Shown here: piece by piece, positions 44,953 through 52,921 of the stretch
How the letters are laid out: every line of letters begins with the position of its first letter
How positions within the stretch are numbered: the stretch's first letter is position 1
Assembly (NCBI RefSeq): GCF_900157305.1
Contig: NZ_LS974202.1
Span: 62,001-126,000 of the forward strand
DNA length: 64,000 bases
Direction: 5' to 3'
Origin: Mesotoga infera
GTDB taxonomy: Bacteria > Thermotogota > Thermotogae > Petrotogales > Kosmotogaceae
Program-made: the position numbers and the translations under genes
Notes under the pieces: model-generated
The model's input: only the letters and a program-made list of their open reading frames with translations
What the model was told of the DNA's origin: nothing
Databases searched by the model: none

Positions 44953-46629
44953 TTATTTGGCCTTCAGAGCCGTCAACATGAAGATACCACCAAGCTGCCA
45001 CTTTCCGTTCCAGGTACATGGGTAATAGTGTGGACCGTCTTCACTAGGCCAGTTACTCCATACACTGGTGCTAGCCTGGAACCACATGCCGTTGAACCAA
45101 AGAGGAACGTAAGGAATTTCTTTAAGGAAAAGCTCTTCGAGTTCCGACATAATCTTCTGCCCGGTTTCATAGTCGTCTACCGGTGTTCGATCGAAAGCAC
45201 CCATCAATTCAAAAACCTTCGGATTGTTGTATTTTCCGTAATTTCCCTGAGTTTGCTGTTCTCTGATATCCCAGAAGAGCCAGTAGTAGTAGCTCCACAC
45301 CGTATTGGACAGGTTGCTATTGAAATTGTTGATCGCCATGTCGAATCTACCGCTGTAGAGCTCGTCCTGGTACCTCGAGTAGTCGGGGAACTCTGCCTTG
45401 GCGTTGATTCCTACGGCTTTGAGATTGTTGGCTATTATCTTTATAGACTCCATCCAGTCTGTCCAGCCGAAAGGCACTATTATTGAGAGCTCAACCTTAG
45501 AACCATCTGGAGCCTCGACGAAACCATCTCCGTTGATATCTTTGTAACCGGCGTCGGCCAGCGTTTTCTTCGAGACAGCCGGGTCGTACTTGAAGCCATA
45601 CTTCTCAACGACCTTTTCATCGTAATACTTCATCCAGGCATCGATAGGAAGAAAACCCAGTGGATTGGACCTGATTACCTGGTTTTCGAAAACCCTGGTC
45701 ACGATGTCATCCGAGTTTATAGCCCACGCAACGGCCTTCCTGAAGTTAACGTCGTCCATAGGTTTTCTACTATTATTCAGGAATAGGACAGCCGTATTAT
45801 CTGAAAGCATGTAAGGTGCTTCGTCGAAGTATGTGTGGATTCCGTAAGCGGCTTTCACTGCGGGAACTCCCGGCAGGAAGAAGTTGCTTATATCGAGCTC
45901 TCCCTTGAATATCATACCCAGAGCCACGTTATTTCCAGAAACTGTAAGATAAACGATTCTCTTGGGAGTAGGTTTGATTCCCAATTGCTCGATCGCCCAC
46001 CAGTTATCGTTTCTGATGTAGATCATCCTGTCCTGACCGTAACCTTCGGCCAGATAACAACCGGTGCCTATGGGCCCCTCATTGGCACCTGTCAAAATTT
46101 CGGCTTCTGTCTTGTTCTTCCAGATGTGTTCCGGCACCATCGGTAATTGATAAAGCTGGAAGGACCACTGCTGATAGAGTGGTTCGGTGAAGTGAACGCG
46201 CACAGTTAGCGGATCGATTATTTCTACTTCTTTCATCCAGTTCCACATAGAGCTATAATGCACACCCGGGTACTTTTTGGCGATGTCGAAGGTAAATTTG
46301 ACGTCTTCGGCATCGAATTTCTCTCCGTCTGTCCAGAAAACGTTGTCTCTAAGTTTCAACTCGTAGGTCTTCCCGTCGATCCACCCTCCACCAACAGCGA
46401 GCCAGGGAATCATTTCGTTGCTGAGAGGATCGAACATGAATAGATATTCATAGATCAGACCGTTGGTACCTGTCATTATAGCCCAGGGAGTGAATGGATT
46501 CCAATTGTTTGGTGGACTCCACAGTCCTCCACCGGCGTACAGCGTTTCCTTTCGATCGTAAACTTGACCAATGGCGAGACTACTAACGAGTATCATGGCC
46601 AGAAGTAATAGAAGAAAGCCTTTTTTCAT
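44953..46629 (-). CDS. Family-5 extracellular solute-binding protein
   Basis: 558 residues with a signal peptide (MKKGFLLLLLAMILVSSLAIG). Family-5 features include DGKTYELKLRDNVFWTDGEKFDAEDVKFTFD, the segment after it, and DFRKAVAWAINSDDI-like and ADAGYKDINGDGFVEAPDG stretches. In Thermotogota, such peptide-type binding proteins often bind oligosaccharides. The linked GH1, GH130 and LacI genes support that, with a beta-mannoside or mixed beta-glycan as the likely ligand. Start at the ATG at 46629, eight bases after GGAGG. First gene of the operon. Confidence 0.9.
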   Translation of the reverse strand: MKKGFLLLLLAMILVSSLAIGQVYDRKETLYAGGGLWSPPNNWNPFTPWAIMTGTNGLIYEYLFMFDPLSNEMIPWLAVGGGWIDGKTYELKLRDNVFWTDGEKFDAEDVKFTFDIAKKYPGVHYSSMWNWMKEVEIIDPLTVRVHFTEPLYQQWSFQLYQLPMVPEHIWKNKTEAEILTGANEGPIGTGCYLAEGYGQDRMIYIRNDNWWAIEQLGIKPTPKRIVYLTVSGNNVALGMIFKGELDISNFFLPGVPAVKAAYGIHTYFDEAPYMLSDNTAVLFLNNSRKPMDDVNFRKAVAWAINSDDIVTRVFENQVIRSNPLGFLPIDAWMKYYDEKVVEKYGFKYDPAVSKKTLADAGYKDINGDGFVEAPDGSKVELSIIVPFGWTDWMESIKIIANNLKAVGINAKAEFPDYSRYQDELYSGRFDMAINNFNSNLSNTVWSYYYWLFWDIREQQTQGNYGKYNNPKVFELMGAFDRTPVDDYETGQKIMSELEELFLKEIPYVPLWFNGMWFQASTSVWSNWPSEDGPHYYPCTWNGKWQLGGIFMLTALKAK

Positions 46630-46680
46630 ACACCCAACCTCCTTTTCTCGCCCTTTCGGGTCCCGACACGATGGTAATAC

Positions 46681-46722
46681 TGAAAACATTTACACATAAA
46701 ACAGTTAAAGGGGCGGTTTTCA
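46681..46722 (-). promoter_or_regulatory. Inverted pair of TGAAAAC half-sites ahead of the binding-protein gene
   Basis: TGAAAAC at 46681-46687 and its complement GTTTTCA at 46716-46722. They lie 52 and 87 bases upstream of the binding-protein start, just downstream of the candidate -10. This position suits repression by the operon's LacI protein; binding is an inference. Confidence 0.4.
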
Positions 46723-46735
46723 CTGGAATTTTCCG

Positions 46736-46741
46736 ATTATA
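46736..46741 (-). promoter_or_regulatory. Candidate -10 element of the mannoside operon
   Basis: A perfect TATAAT on the minus strand about 107 bases before the binding-protein ATG. The -35 region is weak (TAAAGC at 17 bases), so this is tentative. Confidence 0.3.
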
Positions 46742-46783
46742 ACTTAGCAAAGTCTCATGCTTTATTTATTCAAATAAAATTAA

Positions 46784-46812
46784 TTGACAATCAAGCTATA
46801 AGACACTTTATA
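46784..46812 (+). promoter_or_regulatory. Sigma70-type promoter facing the coiled-coil gene
   Basis: TTGACA (46784-46789), a 17-base spacer and TTTATA (46807-46812). A TGAAAAC copy follows immediately (46813-46819). The start would give a 5' leader of about 330 bases for the coiled-coil gene, which is long, so a second promoter may exist closer. Confidence 0.4.
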
Positions 46813-46952
46813 TGAAAACGCAGGTTAATTTACGGGTTATATGGATCTTTTATTAGTCCAAAAAAATAATTTATAGCGGACTATTCAATAATTAACCGTG
46901 ATTTTGAGATTACGCTTATCATAAACTTAGAGTCGTAATTGACCGAAAAATG

Positions 46953-46967
46953 TGAAAACTGTTTTCA
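46953..46967. promoter_or_regulatory. Perfect 15-base palindrome TGAAAACTGTTTTCA
   Basis: Two TGAAAAC arms around a single central base, of LacI-operator style and size. It lies 324 bases from the binding-protein start and 181 bases from the coiled-coil gene start, so it could serve either. Candidate operator for the LacI protein at 38.8-39.8 kb. Confidence 0.5.
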
Positions 46968-47147
46968 TGGCTTCTCTAGAACAGACTTTGTAGTTGAACG
47001 AAAACAAGTTTCGAAGAACAGAAAATCCCAGAAAGCGGTCTTACTTACAACTGCGGGCAGGGATATGATAGTCTATTAATATCACCACAGGGTATCAAGA
47101 ATTACTGATATACAATAACGGCCTTTTGGCTTATCGGAGGTATAGAT

Positions 47148-49334
47148 ATGAAAAGGATACTCTTTATCGTCTTTCTCTTTGTTTCAATGATAGCTTTTGC
47201 CGTAGATACCGATACACTCTTCAACAGCATGCTTTCCAGAAGCCAGGACTTTGTAGCTTTCACCGGTGCAGGTTTCGAGGCCAGGTTCATTCCAGCCTAT
47301 GCCGTAGCTGACAGGCAGGACGGACAGATAGAGATCGAGAAAGATCTTTATTTGCTAGGGTTATTTGTTTTTAGATCAGAAAGGTCGATGAATATACAAC
47401 TGGATTCGATCCAAATAATGAACGCCACCTCCGATGAGCGAGTTGAGGGTCAGATTTTTAGAGTCGAGGAGCTCTTCGTACCAGTGCAGCTTCCAATTGT
47501 TTTGCCTTCCGGTGGGATTATAGTTCTTGCCAGCCAGGTTGCGCTCCAGGATTATTTTATGGATGTCAGGGTTCAGAATATATTGCTACCCTGGAGAATT
47601 AGGACAGCTATACCCGGCAGAACAGTCGAAATGGCTCCGGTGAGTATAGAAGTGCAACCTCCATCGACCGACACTGCAAATCTTGAAGGCTACGAGTCTA
47701 TCAACGAAAGTATCGCCGATCTAAATGAAAGACTTAACTTCCTCCAGGACAATGTCGAAGGTCTCAATCTTCAGTTCAGAAGGTTGAACACTCTCTTTCT
47801 CGATACACAGATAGCCTTGGCCGAATACAAAGCTTCTGTGGACAACAGCATGATCGACCTTCAGGAGCATAGATTAATCTTCGAGCAAAGAGTGGAAGCT
47901 CTCGAGTCAGCTCTCTCTACAACTACCTTCGATTCGGACGCGCTCGATTCACTGAGGACTTCGATCGAAGACTTAAACACCGAGATGCAGGGAATTGAAC
48001 TTGAGCTTCAGCTCATAGATGAGATGAAATCGTCACATGAAGAACTCAAAACTTTGCTGGGCAAGCATGAAAAAACGATCGAAGAACTGAGAGACGCCAT
48101 AGGAAGTATTTCCTCATCGATATCTGATCCGGAGAGGTTTTCGAGTATAGAAAAGGCTATCGAGGAAAATCGTGCCGCTCTGGAAGCTCTGGGTGGTGAT
48201 CTTCAAAATACAAGAACCTTCCTTGCCGACGATCTAGTAACTATAAAGAATTCTTCGCAGGAACTGATCGAAGCTCGCAGAAGAATTGATGAGAGAATCA
48301 TTGAACTGGAGCAGGAGATCGCAAGAGTGGGTAGCGTTAGTGAAGATACGGCAGTCTCACTTTCAGAAGCGCTTTCTTTCCTGAACGGTGCACTCGAGCA
48401 GTTTGAGAGTTTTAAAAACATCGTGATGAATGAACTGAGTAGATCTTACGAAGAATCGATCGCGAGTTTGGGCGACATGGAATCGAGAGTATCCTTGATT
48501 GAAGCTTCGCTAACCAATCTTGAGAATCTAGAGGCGGAGTTGAACAATCAGCGGGAAGAACTGAGAGCTTACGGGGATATTTTGAACAGATCTATAACCC
48601 GTATCGATAGCATCGACAAAAGTGTTGAAGAACTTGAGGCACTTGTCCAAAGTCTGGAAAGCGTTTTTGAGAATCTAACGCCTTCTTCCCAAGACTCTCT
48701 TGGAAGTTTTTTGAGCAATCTTGAGGAACAGATCGGAATTCTAAGAGAGTCCATTGGAAGTTTATCGATCGGCTTCGTGAGGATGAATTCGGAACTTATA
48801 CAGATCAAGGAGTCGATCCCTCCCGAAGGGGTTTCTCCCGAGGCTTTCTCACAGACAGTTTTCGAGTTCAACAGCAAGATATCGGATATAGAAAAGCTTT
48901 TCACAACACTGGAAGCGAAGATAGGTGGTCTGAACGTCTCACTTGCCAATATCGACAAACGCCTCCAGGCAACCGCCGTCGAAATCGATAGCCTGAAGGG
49001 TAACTTCGATGGATCGGTCACGGCTATCGATAACAATCTTAAATCCATTCAAAAGCTCCAGACCGAGTCAGCACAGCTAAGAATGCTAATCGAAGAAAAC
49101 TCCAGAAATCTGGCGACATATCGCGGGGAAATCGAGAGCAGGCTCGATGCCACTCTGGTAAGCAGAGAGGAGATTCAGATGATCGTCGATGAAGCCGTTA
49201 GTGCCGCTAAAGAAGAGACGAAAAAAGAGATATCGTCTTTGAAAAGGGCGAACAATATCTGGCTGACTATCGCGGTACTCTCTTCGGTTGCGGCCATAGT
49301 CCTGGGTGTGCTGAACATGATGGAGATACCTTGA
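47148..49334 (+). CDS. Secreted long coiled-coil protein with C-terminal membrane helix (toga-associated type)
   Basis: 728 residues. A signal peptide (to about residue 19), then an unrecognised, probably beta-rich domain of about 140 residues. A very long Glu/Ser/Leu-rich helical coiled coil spans roughly 180-695 with repeated heptads (for example SINESIADLNERLNFLQDNVEGL). A C-terminal membrane helix (IWLTIAVLSSVAAIVLGVL) and a five-residue tail complete it. This order resembles the rod-like Omp-alpha of Thermotoga, which spans the space between cell body and toga, but here no SLH domain is seen at the N-terminus. GGAGG is eight bases before the ATG. Confidence 0.75.
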   Translation: MKRILFIVFLFVSMIAFAVDTDTLFNSMLSRSQDFVAFTGAGFEARFIPAYAVADRQDGQIEIEKDLYLLGLFVFRSERSMNIQLDSIQIMNATSDERVEGQIFRVEELFVPVQLPIVLPSGGIIVLASQVALQDYFMDVRVQNILLPWRIRTAIPGRTVEMAPVSIEVQPPSTDTANLEGYESINESIADLNERLNFLQDNVEGLNLQFRRLNTLFLDTQIALAEYKASVDNSMIDLQEHRLIFEQRVEALESALSTTTFDSDALDSLRTSIEDLNTEMQGIELELQLIDEMKSSHEELKTLLGKHEKTIEELRDAIGSISSSISDPERFSSIEKAIEENRAALEALGGDLQNTRTFLADDLVTIKNSSQELIEARRRIDERIIELEQEIARVGSVSEDTAVSLSEALSFLNGALEQFESFKNIVMNELSRSYEESIASLGDMESRVSLIEASLTNLENLEAELNNQREELRAYGDILNRSITRIDSIDKSVEELEALVQSLESVFENLTPSSQDSLGSFLSNLEEQIGILRESIGSLSIGFVRMNSELIQIKESIPPEGVSPEAFSQTVFEFNSKISDIEKLFTTLEAKIGGLNVSLANIDKRLQATAVEIDSLKGNFDGSVTAIDNNLKSIQKLQTESAQLRMLIEENSRNLATYRGEIESRLDATLVSREEIQMIVDEAVSAAKEETKKEISSLKRANNIWLTIAVLSSVAAIVLGVLNMMEIP

Positions 49335-49375
49335 ATTTTCCCGGCAGAGTTCGATGACGAGTCAGGATAAGTTTA

Positions 49376-50374
49376 ATGAAAAGACTATTCTCGCTACTCA
49401 TATTCGTTGGGTTCCTTAATACATATACGACTGCCGGTTCCTTTTTTTCGAATGTAAGATCGGCTTTCGAGACGATCGAACAGCTATTCATATCTTCGCG
49501 TCAGTCTAAGGATTACAGAGTGAGGGAGGACGGGATTTATTTCCCCGGTGGAATGGTGGAAGGGTATCTAATCATCGACTACGATGTCGAGTATTCGAGA
49601 ACAGGCAGAGAGACTCTAACCATGGATATCTACTTTCCTCTGAATCTGAAACAGAAAGAAAAGTCCCCTGCGGTGATTTACGTTCACGGCGGGGCGTGGG
49701 CCAGCGGTAATAAAGAGTCCGGACCGGGCTTATTGATAATTGCAGAGCTCGTCAAGAACGGCTATTTGGTTGCCGCCGTCGATTACAGGCTGGCCCCCGC
49801 CCATATATTTCCGGCTCAAATTGTGGATGTGAAAACAGCTGTGAGATTTCTCAGACAAAATGCGGCTGTTTACGGGATTGATGCTTCTAGAATCGGTGCC
49901 TTCGGAACGAGCGCGGGTGGGCACCTGGTCTCTCTTGCTGGATTGACTCCCAACTACGATCTTTTCAGGGGTGATCAATACAAAGAAGTATCTGATGACC
50001 TGATGGCTGTTGCCGACCTCTTTGGTCCTACCGATCTGGAAAGTCTCTTCATAGGCCTGGAAAAAGTGCTCGCCGAGAAGATTTTTGGAAAAGGGGAAGA
50101 TGCATTGAAGGTTGCGAGTCCCAAAGAATATGTGAGAGGTGATGGTCCGCCTTTTTTGATAATACAGGGCGATAAAGATGTAGTTGTCCCCCCGTACCAG
50201 TCAGAGGAGTTTTATCGGTCGCTTGTGGAAAGCGGTAATTATGCTGAACTACTCATAGTAAGAAACGCCGGGCACGGTTTTGTACCCAGCGGTGGAAAAA
50301 TCAGCCCTTCATTACTCGAGATAGCCGGTACCGTGGTGGAGTTCTTCGATCGATTTTTATCGGCCGACTATTGA
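49376..50374 (+). CDS. Secreted alpha/beta-hydrolase (HSL/BD-FAE-like esterase)
   Basis: 332 residues with a hydrophobic leader. Catalytic motifs: oxyanion loop YVHGGAWASGN, nucleophile elbow FGTSAGGH, acid Asp in QGDKDVVVP and histidine in NAGHGF. LTMDIYFPLN and VDYRLAPAHIFPAQ are typical of the hormone-sensitive-lipase/carboxylesterase group. It likely cleaves acyl or feruloyl/acetyl esters outside the cytoplasm; substrate unknown. It lies 41 bases after the coiled-coil gene and overlaps the convergent hcp gene by 18 bases. Confidence 0.87.
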   Translation: MKRLFSLLIFVGFLNTYTTAGSFFSNVRSAFETIEQLFISSRQSKDYRVREDGIYFPGGMVEGYLIIDYDVEYSRTGRETLTMDIYFPLNLKQKEKSPAVIYVHGGAWASGNKESGPGLLIIAELVKNGYLVAAVDYRLAPAHIFPAQIVDVKTAVRFLRQNAAVYGIDASRIGAFGTSAGGHLVSLAGLTPNYDLFRGDQYKEVSDDLMAVADLFGPTDLESLFIGLEKVLAEKIFGKGEDALKVASPKEYVRGDGPPFLIIQGDKDVVVPPYQSEEFYRSLVESGNYAELLIVRNAGHGFVPSGGKISPSLLEIAGTVVEFFDRFLSADY

Positions 50375-52018
50375 AGCAAGATCCTCTTTTACGTTGGTAA
50401 TAGGTCTTATGTTGAAGTTATCTACCAGCACCTTCAATACGTTTTGCGATAAGAAGGCCGGGAGAACCGGTCCTAGTCTGATTCCCTTAACGCCCAAGTA
50501 AAGCAAAGCCAGAAGAACGGCTACGGCTTTCTGCTCGTACCACGCTATGTCATATTCTATCGGTAGATCGTTTATATCCTTTAGTCCGAAGGCTTCCTTG
50601 AGTTTCAGGGCGGTGACTGCCAGTGAATAGCTATCGTTACACTGACCGGCATCCACTATCCTTGGAATGCCCCCGATATCTCCAAGTTCAAGCATATTGT
50701 AGCGATACTTTGCGCAGCCGGCAGTGAGTATAACGGTATTTCCCGGCAATGCGCTTGCAAGGTCCGTGTAGTACTGCCTCTCTTTAGCGTGACCATCGCA
50801 GCCTGCCATGACAACGAACTTCTTGATCTTTCCAGTTTTAACGGCGTCGATTATCTTGTCCGATACTTTTGAGAGCTGATTGTGAGCCAGACCTACCACT
50901 ATGTTTTTTCCAGATTTGGCGCCTATGTTACCTATTTCCAGAGCTTTTTCGATCACCGGCGTGAAGTCTTTTGGCTGTTTGCCGGTTCTGTTGGGTATGT
51001 GAAAGACGTTTGGCCATCCTACAAGACCCGTCGTGAAGATCCTGTCTTTATAAGTATCTAATGGTTTCTGAATGCAGTTGGTGGTCATAACAATCGGACC
51101 CTTGAACTCTTCGAATTCCTTTTGTTGGTTGTACCAGGAAGTGCCATAGTTACCCACAAGATGTCTATATTTCTTCAGGCCCGGATAAGCATTGGCCGGG
51201 AGCATCTCACCGTGAGTATAGATATTAATCCCCTTTCCTTCGGTCTGCTTCAAAATTTCTTCAAGATCAAGCAAATCGTGACCGCTAACAAGTATTCCGG
51301 GACCTTCGATCCTACCGGTGAAGACGGAGGTGACTTCGGGGTTACCATAAGTGGAAGTGTTCGCCCCATCCAGCAGGGCCATGGCCTTTACGGCATGTTC
51401 TCCGGCTTTCATGACGAGATTGACATAATCGTTTACGGAAAGAGAATCATCAAGAGTTGCGGCAAGAGCCTCCTGTAGAAAAGCGAGTACGGAGTCGTCG
51501 GCATGCTTCAAAATGTATGCGTGATCTGTGTAAGCGGCTATGCCCTTTAGACCATAGATCAACAGTTCTCTCAAAGATCTTATGTCGGGATCCTTGGTTT
51601 CCATTACGCCGACTTCGGCCCCTTTCATTTCGTAAACATCGATTCCTCCGATCAATTTCCAGCTGGCAGCTTCTGGGACGGTACCATTGTAATCCCTTCC
51701 ATTCTTATCAATGAAGGCCTTTCTGAACATGGCTTCGGCCTTGTCCCTGATCTTCAGTGTATGTTCAATCTTTTTTCCAAGACTCAAAGGATCGAAGTTG
51801 ACGTTGGTTATGGTTGTGAAAAGTCCTTCGGCCACAAAGAGATCCACTTCTTCATTCCGGGCACCGAATTTTCTGGCACCGTTTCCCCAGAAAGAGACTC
51901 CCTTGAGCAACCAGATGAGCAAATCTTGGAGGTTTGCTACTTCCGGTTCCTTTCCGCATACCCCTCTGACGGTACAACCTGTTCCCTTCATGGTTTCTGA
52001 ACATTGATAACAAAACAC
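50357..52018 (-). CDS. hcp: Hybrid cluster protein (hydroxylamine / NO reductase)
   Basis: 553 residues. The N-terminal cysteines 3, 6, 15 and 21 (FCYQCSETMKGTGC and VRGVC) match class I Hcp of strict anaerobes, which carry a [4Fe-4S] cluster. Hybrid-cluster ligands appear in VSGHDLLDLEE, TNCIQKP, VMAGCDGHAKERQYY and TAGCAKYRYN. It reduces NO or hydroxylamine and takes part in nitrosative-stress defence. GTG start with GGAGGG six bases before. The upstream palindrome suggests control by a CRP/FNR-family regulator. No hcr partner is adjacent, usual for class I. Confidence 0.95.
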   Translation of the reverse strand: MFCYQCSETMKGTGCTVRGVCGKEPEVANLQDLLIWLLKGVSFWGNGARKFGARNEEVDLFVAEGLFTTITNVNFDPLSLGKKIEHTLKIRDKAEAMFRKAFIDKNGRDYNGTVPEAASWKLIGGIDVYEMKGAEVGVMETKDPDIRSLRELLIYGLKGIAAYTDHAYILKHADDSVLAFLQEALAATLDDSLSVNDYVNLVMKAGEHAVKAMALLDGANTSTYGNPEVTSVFTGRIEGPGILVSGHDLLDLEEILKQTEGKGINIYTHGEMLPANAYPGLKKYRHLVGNYGTSWYNQQKEFEEFKGPIVMTTNCIQKPLDTYKDRIFTTGLVGWPNVFHIPNRTGKQPKDFTPVIEKALEIGNIGAKSGKNIVVGLAHNQLSKVSDKIIDAVKTGKIKKFVVMAGCDGHAKERQYYTDLASALPGNTVILTAGCAKYRYNMLELGDIGGIPRIVDAGQCNDSYSLAVTALKLKEAFGLKDINDLPIEYDIAWYEQKAVAVLLALLYLGVKGIRLGPVLPAFLSQNVLKVLVDNFNIRPITNVKEDLASIVGR

Positions 52019-52044
52019 CTTGCATCCCTCCTTTTACTTGTACA

Positions 52045-52053
52045 AATATAGTA
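52045..52053 (-). promoter_or_regulatory. Candidate -10 of hcp
   Basis: TACTAT or TATATT on the minus strand in the overlapping hexamers at 52045-52053. The -35 region is poor, as expected for an activator-dependent promoter. Confidence 0.4.
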
Positions 52054-52075
52054 AACGGTTGGTGCATTTTAGGTC

Positions 52076-52091
52076 TGTAACATATGTTACA
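52076..52091 (-). promoter_or_regulatory. CRP/FNR-type operator upstream of hcp (HcpR-like site)
   Basis: TGTAACATATGTTACA is a perfect 16-base palindrome centred at 52083.5. With a start near 52038-52041 the centre is about 42-45 bases upstream, the class II activator distance. HcpR, an FNR/CRP-family regulator of hcp in anaerobes, recognises GTAAC-like palindromes, so it is the prime candidate. The regulator gene is not in this window. Confidence 0.65.
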
Positions 52092-52123
52092 TAGCCGGAT
52101 CTACCACTTGAAGCGGATCGTCA

Positions 52124-52900
52124 TCAATAGTAAGTGAACTCTCTGGAATAGATAAATTCCTCGGGCGGGTTGCTACCGTCGGAATACTCTGTTCGCTGAA
52201 TCTCGCTGGTGATATTTCCCCTTTCGTCAGTCAGTAACCAGTCGGACCTGGTAGTGATTTCCATGGATCTTTCCTGGCCTTTGTTCCTAACCCTTACAAT
52301 CATTTTTTGACCTTTGAACTGCCCCAAGTCGTTGTAGTCGATCTCGATCTCCACAACCATGTTGATGTAAAGATCGCTCTCCTCGACTCTTTCGGTTATG
52401 TATGAAACTAGGCGGTAGTTCATATAATTCGAATCGAAATAAAGAGTATTTCTTGAAGAACTTTTCTCGGATGTGTTGGAAAAGGTGAGTGTATTGTTCA
52501 GAACATCGAACGTGTATTGTGTTCTGCCTACTTCAAGGTTAGAACCGTCATATGCGATAGCGGTATAACTGTCTTCGGCGTATTCTATGGATATCCTCTG
52601 GAGCAGTAGGCCTGAGGAATCTACAAAGAGCTTTGTCACAAGTCTTTTCTGATCATCGTACCTGTACTCAACGATTATCTCTCCCATATTCTGGGAGGTG
52701 ATGAAACCGCTCTCGTCAAATGTCAACTCGTAGGATTGGGATTCCGGTGTTTGTGCCCCGATCGGGGTAATTTTCACTTTAACGGATTTCACTTTGTCCA
52801 CAAAACCGAGCTGCCCACGTGTTACAGGTTCCTCCAGCGGAACGAAAGAAAAGGCAAGACAGACTGATAATAACGAAAGAAACAGAAAGACTCTTCTCAA
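52124..52900 (-). CDS. Secreted hypothetical beta-rich protein
   Basis: 258 residues with a signal peptide (MRRVFLFLSLLSVCLAFSF). The rest alternates short charged strands (YELTFDESGFITSQN, VEYRYDDQKRLVTKLF, DVLNNTLTFSN). The pattern loosely recalls YD/RHS-type secreted strands, but no domain is clear. It ends with FIYSREFTYY. TTG start with GAGGTGG six bases before it. It may form an operon with the Eis-like gene upstream (21 bases). Confidence 0.65.
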   Translation of the reverse strand: MRRVFLFLSLLSVCLAFSFVPLEEPVTRGQLGFVDKVKSVKVKITPIGAQTPESQSYELTFDESGFITSQNMGEIIVEYRYDDQKRLVTKLFVDSSGLLLQRISIEYAEDSYTAIAYDGSNLEVGRTQYTFDVLNNTLTFSNTSEKSSSRNTLYFDSNYMNYRLVSYITERVEESDLYINMVVEIEIDYNDLGQFKGQKMIVRVRNKGQERSMEITTRSDWLLTDERGNITSEIQRTEYSDGSNPPEEFIYSREFTYY

Positions 52901-52921
52901 AGTAAACCACCTCTATAATTC

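Larger units (their letters stand above)
46630..47147. other. Divergent regulatory region, 518 bp
   Basis: A/T-rich region between the mannoside operon (minus) and the coiled-coil protein gene (plus). It has no ORF I believe in. It contains the five TGAAAAC copies, two candidate promoters and one perfect palindrome listed separately. Confidence 0.8.
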
